From positions 1,240,001 to 1,304,000 of the forward strand of contig JAPFFF010000007.1 in assembly GCA_039105265.1 (NCBI GenBank): a stretch of DNA of 64,000 nt, read 5' to 3'. Positions 20,604 through 29,477 of this stretch are shown piece after piece. The stretch is from Tritrichomonas musculus. Its lineage: Eukaryota; Parabasalia; Tritrichomonadida; Tritrichomonadidae. The notes beneath the pieces are model-generated. The model searched no databases. It had not been told where the DNA came from and saw only the letters and a program-made list of their open reading frames with translations. The first letter of the stretch is position 1, and the number at the start of each line of letters is the position of its first letter. Position numbers and translations under genes: made by a program.

Positions 20604-21136
20604 AGAGAAAATAGATGATTTTATTTTGTTTTGTATTTTATTTGTTTTATTTTTATTGATACTGTTTCTGGATTCTTATTGATTTTGACTTAATTTCATA
20701 ATTATTCAGTAATATCCAAAAGGAGTAAAATTAGTATTATGAATTCATTTTTAATTGTTTAAAAAATAAATTTATTTTGTTATTAAATCTGATCTTTTTT
20801 TTTCTTAATTTTCATATTTAAAAAGACTTGTATTATGTTAGAAGCATTACATTCTCAATGGTTTAATTTGCTATTTGGCATCTTGACTCTTTTTCATGCT
20901 GAGTGATTTAAATTACATAATTCTTTTTTTTTTTTTTGATGAATTGATATAATTATGAAATATTTCATTTGTAATGATAAATAAGGTTTTCTTTTTTCGT
21001 TAAATATCTTATATGTATATTTGTTAGAAAATTAATAGTATAAATTATTTTATTGTAATTACATTCATGAGCATGGGTAATAATAAATAAAAAAAAAAAA
21101 ATATATCTATGACTTGGATATTATTATATATATGTA
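20604..21136. other. AT-rich spacer between convergent genes
   Basis: No gene or clear repeat is seen. Several T or A runs are present, and the stretch probably holds both 3' ends. Confidence 0.5.
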
Positions 21137-22027
21137 TCAATCGAACTTTAAAGGAGATGAAATTTGTTTTTTCTTCATGATTGGTGTAAATAATGTTATG
21201 GAAGCAGGTGATTTTTGAATCATCGTTGATGATCTCCTTGTTGGAGTTCGTGGTATTTCTAATTTTGATGATGATATCTGAGAATCAACTAATCTTCTCT
21301 TTTCTTCAAGAAGTTGCTGTTTTTCTCTAGTTAGTTCTTTGATCTTTTCAGAATAATCAATTTGAATTTCGTTATTCTTATTTTGAACAATGCTGAGTTG
21401 TTTCCGTAAAACTGTAATGTTTGATCTGTTAAATTCTTCTTCAAAAGAATTTCCTAAATCATTTTTCTTTTTTTCTAGACGCTTAATTTCATTCATTATT
21501 AATTTACATCTTTCAAGAAATTCATTATTTGTTTTGCAATCTCTAAAATATTCAATTCCTGGAAGAATTTTGTTTAATAAAGGATCCAAAGAAAATGCAT
21601 AGTTCTGAGAGATTTCTTTTTGTCTTACTTGATTTAATAGTATTTCAAGATTACCATTATCTTGAAAGATTGTTGGATTCATTGCTAAGCATTTATCAAT
21701 CAAGGGTTTGACAATATCCATTTGTTCTTTCCTTCTTCTAATTTCTTCCATCATTTCTTCGTTTTCTTCTTCTATTTTCCTATTTATTTCGCTTGATGTG
21801 GATACATTTTTTTCAAGGGCTCGTGTTATAACATCTAACTGATCACCAAGCTTTTTCTCTTTTTTTCGAAGTTTTAAATTGTATGTAGATAGTTTTTCTA
21901 AGTCATCGTTATAAGTATCAATTTCATCTTTTGTTTTTTCTAGGATTTTTTGAGAACGAGCACTAATATGCGACCTAATTGATTCTGTGTCTTTTCTATT
22001 TGAAGTAAATGATGAAGAATAAGTCAT
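21137..22027 (-). CDS. Coiled-coil protein of unknown function
   Basis: The protein has 296 residues. Long charged coiled coils cover about residues 25-110 and 170-250 (heptads rich in K/E/L: LRKKEKKLGDQL, RKIEEENEEMMEEIRRRKEQ), with a non-helical break near 110-165 (PTIFQDNGN, LLNKILPGIEYF). The Ser/Thr/Pro/Arg-rich tail (RTPTRRSSTM) looks like a phosphorylation target. There is no signal peptide or membrane segment. The make-up suits a cytoskeletal or axonemal component, in line with the PG-rich (SHIPPO) gene next to it on the same strand, but no family is recognised. TTCAATAA lies directly 5' of the ATG and may be the initiator. Confidence 0.7.
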   Translation of the reverse strand: MTYSSSFTSNRKDTESIRSHISARSQKILEKTKDEIDTYNDDLEKLSTYNLKLRKKEKKLGDQLDVITRALEKNVSTSSEINRKIEEENEEMMEEIRRRKEQMDIVKPLIDKCLAMNPTIFQDNGNLEILLNQVRQKEISQNYAFSLDPLLNKILPGIEYFRDCKTNNEFLERCKLIMNEIKRLEKKKNDLGNSFEEEFNRSNITVLRKQLSIVQNKNNEIQIDYSEKIKELTREKQQLLEEKRRLVDSQISSSKLEIPRTPTRRSSTMIQKSPASITLFTPIMKKKQISSPLKFD

Positions 22028-22310
22028 TTATTGAAGAAGAATATGTTCTTTTAACGTCTAGAATTTTTTATTGAAAGTTTTCTTTTGAATAATTTTTCAA
22101 TTGACTGAAATTCAATGATATATTTCAATTTTGATGGATTTTTATTTAAACTATTTTCAATTTTAAATATATTCAAACTTTTACGAACAATTTTCGGAAT
22201 TCAGAATTCTCGAAATAACTTATAGTTTTTTAATTAGTGTAACTTAAAGTATTACAGTAACAATATTATTTTTATACAAAAAGGCCAATTAGATATAAAT
22301 AAAAAATTCT

Positions 22311-22674
22311 TTAAGGGCGTACGTCCAATTCAATGCTCAGAATTCAATGAGTTTTTTCAAATATTTTTGATCTTTTTTGGAGTAAAAAAAAGTCGAAAAA
22401 TCAATTATATTTTTGAGGAAATAAAATGCTTATTATTCATAGATTGATTATATATTAAAAAAAATATTTTAATGCATTTTTTTTCTTTTATAATTCAAAA
22501 TTATATTTTGTAAAATTTTATCGGTCAAAAAAACAATTATTTTTTGATCGTTTAGGACAAATATCATCATTTTTGACCTAAACTTTTTCATAATTTGGAA
22601 GTATTGAAAGATGTATTCTATGAGTTTATTCAATATTGACAATTTTACAACATTTTTGGGACGTACGCCCTTAA
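22311..22674. mobile_element. Small MITE with TTAA ends
   Basis: TTAAGGGCGTACGTCC at 22311 and its exact inverse GGACGTACGCCCTTAA ending at 22674 frame a 364-bp segment. The GC-rich ends stand out sharply in the AT-rich spacer. If TTAA is the target duplication, the element follows piggyBac/Kolobok habits. If only TA is duplicated, the end would be AGGGCGTACGTCC and a mariner origin is possible. The interior is non-coding; an 85-codon minus-strand frame in it and beyond is not convincing. Confidence 0.65.
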
Positions 22675-22999
22675 AAAGTAAAATATGGATTATCGCCTTA
22701 ATTTGATTTTTATATATAAAATACATTGGTTTATCTGTTTAATAAATAAATAAATTTAAAAAATTATGTGCTAATGATTAAGTCCGTATCAAAAATTACG
22801 ATATACAATAATCAAACTTATCGTTTCCATCCCTAAACATTTTATGCTATAAGATATTTTTTTCAACAATAGTAAATTGTCCATTTGAATGAAATTTAAT
22901 CTGTTTTTGTTAGGAACCTCCTCATATCAAATATGTCTCAATTGTGTGTATGGATAATGTAGTGTTCAAAAATTCTGGAAAATGAGGAACTGAAATTTT
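22675..22999. other. AT-rich spacer
   Basis: No gene seen. Together with 22028-22310 it separates two minus-strand genes. Confidence 0.45.
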
Positions 23000-23797
23000 T
23001 CAACTGTCTGGTGTATCAGAAGTCCTAATTCTTTTTGTTTTTTTTCTGGATAAGCTTGTCCATCGAGGGGCTCTCCTAATTGGTGGCGTTACATCGTAGC
23101 TTCCTGGTCCAGGATTGTCATTCTTGTATTCTTCAAATAAATCTCTTCTTTTAGATCGAGGGACTGAGCATGTAAATGATTTTTTGTCAATTGTATCTTT
23201 TGGTGTATATCTCCCAGGTCCTGGGCTAATTGTTTTATATCGGTCATCTTTATATTTGCTCCCAATTGAACGTGTTTGATGGCTTCCTAAGCCTGGAGGA
23301 ACGTATGTTGGGGAAGGGGAAACAGGTGTTGGCAGATAAAAATGGTCAAGATTTGATTTGGTAGAAATTTGAATTGGGACTTTGCCTGGTTGGATATCTG
23401 GAAAATCATGTGTAAGCATTACCTCACATTTGTTAGGATTTCGAGTAAAATCTGTTTCAGCCTTTGAAAATGTGAAACCTCGTCCTTTTACTTCAATGCC
23501 AATAGATGGTATGTTGTAATTTCCTGGTGCAGGAGTTGAATCAGGAGGTGGAGGAGGTTTTCGACTTGAAGGAATTGTCCATCTAGGAGTATCAGAGCCA
23601 AATGATCCATATGATTGAAATGACATGTAGAAACGTGCTTTTTCACTTTTGAGTTGTGAAATTCGATTTTGAACAGCACTCGAATCTCTATTTTGTCTAC
23701 GTTTAAGCAAATGTTCCTGGCGAGTAGCTGCAAATTTTGCATTTTCTGCTAATATTCTGTTGATTCTGACTGCAAATTCATCATTTGCAGTCATCAT
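23000..23797 (-). CDS. Sperm-tail PG-rich repeat (SHIPPO/ODF3-type) protein
   Basis: The protein has about 265 residues from the first in-frame ATG near 23797; the frame is open 12 codons further to a TTG, before which there is a stop. It has repeated PG-rich motifs: PAPGNYNIP (about residue 88), SPGPGRYTPKDT (about 195), NPGPGSYDVTPP (about 228), and a weaker VPPGLGSHQ. This is the STPGR repeat of SHIPPO/ODF3/CIMAP proteins, which bind along or inside axonemal microtubules. The tail is very basic (RKKTKRIRT). A flagellar or axostyle role is inferred, and the next minus-strand gene downstream encodes a coiled-coil protein. The family call is firm, the exact member is not. Confidence 0.85.
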   Translation of the reverse strand: MMTANDEFAVRINRILAENAKFAATRQEHLLKRRQNRDSSAVQNRISQLKSEKARFYMSFQSYGSFGSDTPRWTIPSSRKPPPPPDSTPAPGNYNIPSIGIEVKGRGFTFSKAETDFTRNPNKCEVMLTHDFPDIQPGKVPIQISTKSNLDHFYLPTPVSPSPTYVPPGLGSHQTRSIGSKYKDDRYKTISPGPGRYTPKDTIDKKSFTCSVPRSKRRDLFEEYKNDNPGPGSYDVTPPIRRAPRWTSLSRKKTKRIRTSDTPDS

Positions 23798-24186
23798 TAA
23801 ATTTTTAACAGAAGAAAATTTATCATCTTTCAAAATTCAATAACTATTGAATTTTAAAAATAAAAATGTTTTACGTTTATCTTTCATTCTTATTCTAAAT
23901 ATAATGATTTTATTGAAAGAGTAATGATAAATATTTTAATACAAGTGGGAATTCATGTAATTATACTATTGATTTTTAAAATAAACATAATATGTTATTA
24001 GCTAATAATTAATTTCTTTATGAATTGGTTAGAAAAATGATATAGCATAGCCTCCAATAAACTATATGAATAATTCTTTCTTTAAAACACTGAAAAAAAA
24101 AAAAAATACTAATAACATCGATTGTAATTTTTCATTTGAGATATATTTAAAAAATATAAACAAACAAACTATATATTTGTAAAACA
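23798..24186. other. AT-rich spacer
   Basis: No gene or repeat is supported; a 13-A run lies at 24093-24105. Confidence 0.45.
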
Positions 24187-25428
24187 TTATAAATTCATCT
24201 TCAATCGCGAAAATGATTTCTGTACAGAAGAAAATCTTCTAGGAGGCGGTTTTCTTAACATTCTGTTTTGTGGTTGAGGAGCTTCTGCTGCAGTTCCTAT
24301 TCTTGAAGAGGAAAGCCTAAATCCATTTTGGGTAGGCAGTCTTGTATTTGATAGAGAAGGAAGACGTGATTTAGAAGCGTTTTGCATGAACATTGGTAAT
24401 TGCGTAACAATAAAAGCGTTTTCACTTTCACTTACAGTAAAGTTTACATCAGTTTTCATTAAATAATCAAGTGGAGGCAATGTTCGGATATCGATAGGGG
24501 CGTTTGGTTCTGATGACTGAATGTTTACGAAGCCACTTTTGTTGTTATTAGAATTTTCAAATTTTGATGCAGTAAATACAGTAATTAGTTGATTATCAAA
24601 TAATGGTTGGCAGCCTTGAGCAACGCATTGATGGCCGCGGATGAGTTTTTTCATTTTTATCGCTTTTAAAAAGTCATTAAGAGCTTGTTCACCGTATAAA
24701 TTTCCATATCCACGAGAAGAAGGTAAATACATAGGAAGTGCTTCGGTTGGATCTGACCAGAATAATTCTACAAGAACTTGACTATTAAAAGTAACTAATG
24801 GTCGTTTAAGTTGAGATATTGTACTTAAATCATCAATGCTAGGTCCAAAACCACCATTTAAGCATAAAATTTTTTTGTTAACAATAGCTGCAACTGGCAA
24901 TATATTAAACATCTGAATAAATGGTAGATATAAAGTTTTATTTTCGTATAATGTTTCGATTTCACGTAAAAAACCTTCACTTTCACAAAATTCTCTGAAT
25001 TCGCACTGTCCTCTAATTAGAAACACTTGCTGTGGATATAAAATTTTCATAATAAGAATGAGGGAAATTACTTCAATTGAAAATTGGCCTCTGTTTATGG
25101 TATTACCAAGAAAAAGATATTTTCGAATGTTAGGAGATCCAGTCTTCTGAAGAACCCTGAGTAAATCTGGAAGATGGCCATTTAAATCCCCAACGATTGT
25201 AATTGGGCCATCTAAATTTAATATCATTGGTTCATCTCTAAATATTTCTGTTGCATGCTTGATAAAAGATAGAAGAACTGGAATTGGTATCATTGGTACT
25301 CTAAGTCTTACCTTTTTTTGGCAAAATTCTTCCATTGAAGTTAAGAATTGTGATTCGTATACTTCAAAAATCCTTCGAGCGTCTTCCGGATTAAAATTAA
25401 CTGCAGCTGGTTGAATTCTTAAATTCAT
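24187..25428 (-). CDS. PPP-family Ser/Thr phosphatase homologue, predicted catalytically dead
   Basis: The protein has 413 residues from the ATG at 25428; the frame is open to a GTG 16 codons upstream. The fold and order of motifs are those of PP1/PP2A catalytic subunits: VGDLNGHLPDL, LGNTINRG, IRGQCEFREF, LNGGFGPSI, then RGHQCVAQG. The metal-binding and catalytic residues are replaced at nearly every site: GDxHG has Asn for His, GDxVDRG reads GNTINRG, GNHE reads GQCE, and HGG reads NGG. Phosphatase activity therefore looks lost, while hydrophobic core and length are kept. A C-terminal basic, Arg/Pro/Ser-rich tail of about 90 residues is added. A binding or scaffold role (pseudophosphatase) is inferred. 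Confidence 0.85.
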   Translation of the reverse strand: MNLRIQPAAVNFNPEDARRIFEVYESQFLTSMEEFCQKKVRLRVPMIPIPVLLSFIKHATEIFRDEPMILNLDGPITIVGDLNGHLPDLLRVLQKTGSPNIRKYLFLGNTINRGQFSIEVISLILIMKILYPQQVFLIRGQCEFREFCESEGFLREIETLYENKTLYLPFIQMFNILPVAAIVNKKILCLNGGFGPSIDDLSTISQLKRPLVTFNSQVLVELFWSDPTEALPMYLPSSRGYGNLYGEQALNDFLKAIKMKKLIRGHQCVAQGCQPLFDNQLITVFTASKFENSNNNKSGFVNIQSSEPNAPIDIRTLPPLDYLMKTDVNFTVSESENAFIVTQLPMFMQNASKSRLPSLSNTRLPTQNGFRLSSSRIGTAAEAPQPQNRMLRKPPPRRFSSVQKSFSRLKMNL

Positions 25429-26038
25429 ATAAAATATTGTATATTTAACCTCTTGTATTTTGGTTTTAAATTTCACCTGAACGATAATTTTAAATTTGTT
25501 CGTTATTTTAGAAATTATTTCCCTAAAAAACTATTGAATCAAATTCTCAAAGTGCAAATAGCCAAATCATTAAGCCAATAATCTTATCTATTAGCCATAA
25601 AGAAAGTTCGTAGATGTAATAATCATATTAATATTAAAATATATCCTAATTAATTACGATTCATTGGAAATCAGGTATAATTTATGGCCAAAAATTTGCA
25701 TGAACATTCAATTTTTTAAATATCTGTATTCACATTTACGTTTTTTTGAAATTCCGATTAGAGAATAATTGAATGAGTTAAATTTTGTTTCAAATTATGA
25801 TTTAAAATCAGCAATAAAGCTTCTTTATGTAATAACAACAGTGTTTTTTCTGTTTTGCTCTTAAATGAGTGTATCTAGCCAAAATTTCATTTTAATTCAA
25901 ATTATGGTTAAGAATTTTCAGATCATTATTTGAATGTGTTATAAACTTTCAAAAAATGATCTGGAAACTTTTTAAAAAGCATTTAATTTATAAATTTGAA
26001 TTTACATTCTTCAACCGTTTTTGTGGAAGTTTATCATA
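25429..26038. other. AT-rich spacer between divergent genes
   Basis: No gene is seen. The stretch holds the upstream regions of the pseudophosphatase (minus) and adenylate kinase (plus). Confidence 0.45.
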
Positions 26039-26044
26039 TCACTT
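26039..26044 (+). promoter_or_regulatory. Candidate trichomonad initiator (Inr)
   Basis: TCACTT matches TCA-Y-[TA]. With the start at A (26041) it gives a 12-nt leader to the ATG at 26053, which supports that ATG over the in-frame TTG 57 bp upstream. Confidence 0.5.
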
Positions 26045-26052
26045 TTATAACA

Positions 26053-26709
26053 ATGTCAGGTTGCCATGTTATCTTTTTCGGCCCACCAGGTGGTGGCAAG
26101 GGAACACAAAGTGCTCTTCTCAAGAAGGATTACAACTTTGCCCATATCAGCACTGGTGATGCATTACGTGCAGAAATTGCAGCTCAAACTGAACTTGGAA
26201 AGAAAGTTCAATCCATTGTTGAATCTGGCGCACTTGTTGATGATGACACAATTATGAACGTTTTGAAGAGCGCAATCACCAAGGTTTCCGGAGATAACTT
26301 CATCCTTGATGGTATACCAAGAACAATTGGTCAAGCTGAAAAGCTCAACTCTGTTCTTAAAGAAATTAACAAACCAGTTACACATGTTATTTACATTGCT
26401 GTTGATCATGATGAACTCAAAACAAGAATTTGCGGAAGATTATTCCATCCTGGCAGTGGAAGAACTTATCACAAGGTCTTCAACCCACCAAAGGAGCCAA
26501 TGAAGGATGATATCACAGGCGAACCACTCATCATTAGAAAGGATGATACCGAAGAAGTCTTCGAAAACAGAATGAAGCAATACAACGATACATTCAAGCC
26601 AGTTCTTGATTATTATGAAAAGGCTGGTGAATTGCACACAATCAATGGATCTGGAAAGAATGTTGACATAGTTTATGCCGAAGTTAAGAAACTTTTAGGT
26701 CTTAACTAA
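26053..26709 (+). CDS. Adenylate kinase (long type)
   Basis: The protein has 218 residues, starting MSGCHVIFFGPPGGGKGTQS with the P-loop at residues 9-17. Further motifs are STGDALRAEI (NMP site), LDGIPRT, ICGRL, a long LID domain (about 128-165, without the four-Cys zinc site) and a C-terminal helix. It interconverts ATP+AMP and 2 ADP. Codon use is clearly more G/C- and C-ending (AAG, CTC, AAC) than in neighbours, as in other highly expressed genes such as uL14 here. No N-terminal hydrogenosomal-type presequence is seen from this start, so a cytosolic form is more likely. The stop TAA is followed by AA, giving the TAAA used as a trichomonad poly(A) signal. Confidence 0.93.
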   Translation: MSGCHVIFFGPPGGGKGTQSALLKKDYNFAHISTGDALRAEIAAQTELGKKVQSIVESGALVDDDTIMNVLKSAITKVSGDNFILDGIPRTIGQAEKLNSVLKEINKPVTHVIYIAVDHDELKTRICGRLFHPGSGRTYHKVFNPPKEPMKDDITGEPLIIRKDDTEEVFENRMKQYNDTFKPVLDYYEKAGELHTINGSGKNVDIVYAEVKKLLGLN

Positions 26710-27834
26710 AACACCTGATTTTTTCATTTCATTTCATTTTTTCTTTATCATTTCATATTTGATCGTTATTCAAAAGTTGCAACCTTTTTTTTTGAATTAA
26801 AAAGTTAGAAAGTTTTTTTTCAATACAATTTTCAATAAAATGATGCTATTTAAAAAGTTGTATTACGATAGAGTTTTTGATTGGTTTGTATTCAGAAAAA
26901 GTTAGATTATTTTTTTATTCAAAAGATGAATTTTTTATTTAAATTTTTATTTGTGACATAAGGTTGTGAACGTAGGAAACTATTTGACCTCCGACTACTT
27001 GCATATATAGAATATTTATTTATTATTAATGATATATTTAATTAATATATTTATTAAAATATTAAATTTTCTAACGGTACGTTTTGAGATATTATCAAAC
27101 ATTTTTAAGCCCAAAATTAACCCAAAAACCAAAAATTCAAAGGTTTATAAAATTTTAATGAGAAAGTAATAAAAATATTTTTCATCAAAAACAAAGGAAA
27201 TTCGATAAATTATGCATGAAAATGCAAATTATTATCAAGTGGCGGTATTATTAGGGAAGCTTGCACTGCTAAGAATCGCCACAAATGAGTACAATCCCAG
27301 TTATGTCATAACTCTAAAAATGTGCATGCAATCATCGATTATTTGATAGAAATATAATATTAATGATAAATAAATAAATTTCAAATATATGAAAATAATT
27401 TTTAGGTAGCGTTAGGCAAAATTTTAATTTGATTCATGAAAAAAATGTGAAAAATTTGTACAATCGTTTTTCTACGCCACTTTTTGAATGGTTTTCTATC
27501 CATGAGTAGCTACTCATGGAAAGTAAAAAACCGCCATCTTAAGGTGAAATTTGAGTTACTATGTTAAGAAAATTAACCAAAAAAATCGTAAAATTAAAAT
27601 TTTACTTTAAAATTATAACTATTTACATTTTTTTGTAAATTTGTTTATTTTTACATAATTTTTCGGGGATATACGCACCAGTGATCACCATGGGGCTGCA
27701 TGAAGCCGAAATTATAAATACAACTGTTTAAAAATGTTAGAAAAAAAATATTTCATATCACATTTCAAAAAAATACGATCATGTTTTGAATTCTTTGCAG
27801 CAACTCTCAAATTTATTTTGGATTTAAATTTTCA
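26710..27834. other. Spacer with several higher-GC islands and a long palindrome
   Basis: No protein gene is seen. Unlike ordinary spacers it holds patches of normal composition (26960-27010, 27240-27310, 27465-27545, 27660-27720), possibly worn transposon sequence, but no terminal repeats could be paired. A perfect 22-bp palindrome lies at 27499-27520. Confidence 0.4.
27499..27520. repeat. Perfect 22-bp palindrome
   Basis: The left half is TCCATGAGTAG and the right half is its exact reverse complement, with no spacer. The length without mismatch is far above chance for a spacer. It could be a protein-binding site or a relic of an inverted insertion. Confidence 0.75.
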
Positions 27835-29004
27835 ATGTTATCAATCTTTCTTTTCTTTCTGTTTCATGGATTTTCATTGACGCATTGTAACCGATTTCTT
27901 AATTTTAGTGGTACATCGTTTTATTTATTATATTACTTATATGAAAATGACGTACTTTGTATCAATACAACAAAAACAGATTGGAGTTTTATAGGAAATG
28001 GTGGTATGCAAAATTTAAAAATTAGAGTGCATTACAAAGATGAAACAGGAATGAAACAAATTATAAATAATGAATCAGATTTTCTTGGTTTCCATATTTT
28101 TGGCTATGAATCATCTATTGAAATTATTTCAAAAACCAGGGTTTTCTCATCTTTAGCAATGGTGTCTTTTGATTATGATTGCGATATCAGAATTATCAGC
28201 AATTTGGTGCACGATACTATTTCGTCATCGGATTGGCCAACGCCTGAGCTTACAAATAAAAAGTTATGTTATTTCAATGGTTTGAGCTTTAAGAATCATT
28301 TTTCGAGAAATTTTGTTTCGAAAAACTTAACTGCATTTCGGAATTCTGATGGGAGTTATATACATTGGTCTTCAAAAGAAGTCGATACTTCATTAAATCA
28401 TCCGCCAATACTCGAACATTTTTACGATAAAAATTCTTTGGTATCGGTTTCTGTTGAAGATTCATCAATAATGAGCCATGGAAGATCAGTTTTAATTCTA
28501 AATTCTACAAATAAAAAAACAGCTATTTTTAAAGGACTTCCTTATGATTCTAGTGCATGCCTATTTTACGATTTCAAAGCAGAAATTGATAAAATAAAAG
28601 AAGCTAACTATGGATTAATCTCAGTATGCTTTTTTTTCTTTGCAAGTCCTGCCGTTTATATTATAACTTATTGTTACTGCTGTCCTTGTTGCCGTTATTA
28701 TCGCCCCCAATGTCTTTATAGATTTGGACTTCAAAAATCAGATCAAGATAATGATCCAAATAATCCTAATCCGCATAATAATAGTGAACAAAATTGTTCG
28801 CCTAATAATAACCAGCAACCTGTTTATTACGTATTTCAACAGCATATTTCACAGACACCTCAAATTGCACCGCAAGGATTAGTTTCTGATGGACAATTTC
28901 ATCAGCCAGTAATGTCCTTAACTGTAAATCCACCGCCTGGTGTTTATGAACCCGTTCGTGTAGCATCGCCTATTGTTCCAGTGACAATAGTCGATGACGA
29001 GTGA
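27835..29004 (+). CDS. Type I membrane protein of unknown function
   Basis: The protein has 389 residues. An N-terminal signal peptide (MLSIFLFFLFHGFSLTHC) is followed by an extracytoplasmic domain of about 240 residues with a few Cys and N-glycosylation sites. A membrane helix lies near residues 263-281 (YGLISVCFFFFASPAVYIIT), directly followed by a Cys/Tyr-rich juxtamembrane segment (YCYCCPCCRYYRPQC), which may be acylated. The cytoplasmic tail (about 95 residues) is rich in Asn, Pro and Gln and ends acidic (VTIVDDE). This layout resembles many trichomonad surface proteins with short tails, but the ectodomain is not recognised. Confidence 0.75.
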   Translation: MLSIFLFFLFHGFSLTHCNRFLNFSGTSFYLLYYLYENDVLCINTTKTDWSFIGNGGMQNLKIRVHYKDETGMKQIINNESDFLGFHIFGYESSIEIISKTRVFSSLAMVSFDYDCDIRIISNLVHDTISSSDWPTPELTNKKLCYFNGLSFKNHFSRNFVSKNLTAFRNSDGSYIHWSSKEVDTSLNHPPILEHFYDKNSLVSVSVEDSSIMSHGRSVLILNSTNKKTAIFKGLPYDSSACLFYDFKAEIDKIKEANYGLISVCFFFFASPAVYIITYCYCCPCCRYYRPQCLYRFGLQKSDQDNDPNNPNPHNNSEQNCSPNNNQQPVYYVFQQHISQTPQIAPQGLVSDGQFHQPVMSLTVNPPPGVYEPVRVASPIVPVTIVDDE

Positions 29005-29477
29005 TATGTTTTTGTATAATTAATGTTAATTTAATAAATGTTGTTTTATTTAATATTATTATTGTGTTTCAAATATAAAGACCAATTTTTTTAATTATGC
29101 AATCTAAAAATAATATCCTTTTTTTTATTTTCAGCAATGTCCTTTATAATAAAAAGATTTATTCAATTTAATATTCAATTTTCAGAAAGCTCATATAATT
29201 TTTTCAAAATAGAATACAAATTTGAAAGTTGTAAAAGGTCCACCAAGTTGTTCAAAAAAAAAGTCTATCGATTTATTGGATAGTTATATTTAAAATAAAA
29301 AGATGGTATAAGTATAATTTAAATTCAAAGACTAAAATCTGATTAGCTGTAATGAAAAAAGAAAAATATATTAAAAAAGGAATGATAAATAAAAGATTCT
29401 TTACTCGCATTAAGATATATGTATCATAAAAAACATTGATTATAATTCATGGTAATTTTTTTCTTTCTTTCTTTTTT
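29005..29477. other. AT-rich spacer between convergent genes
   Basis: No gene or repeat is supported. Confidence 0.5.

Noticed and set aside
22469-22726. 85-codon minus-strand frame overlapping the TTAA MITE
   Set aside because: It crosses the element end and has no recognisable domain; most likely chance.
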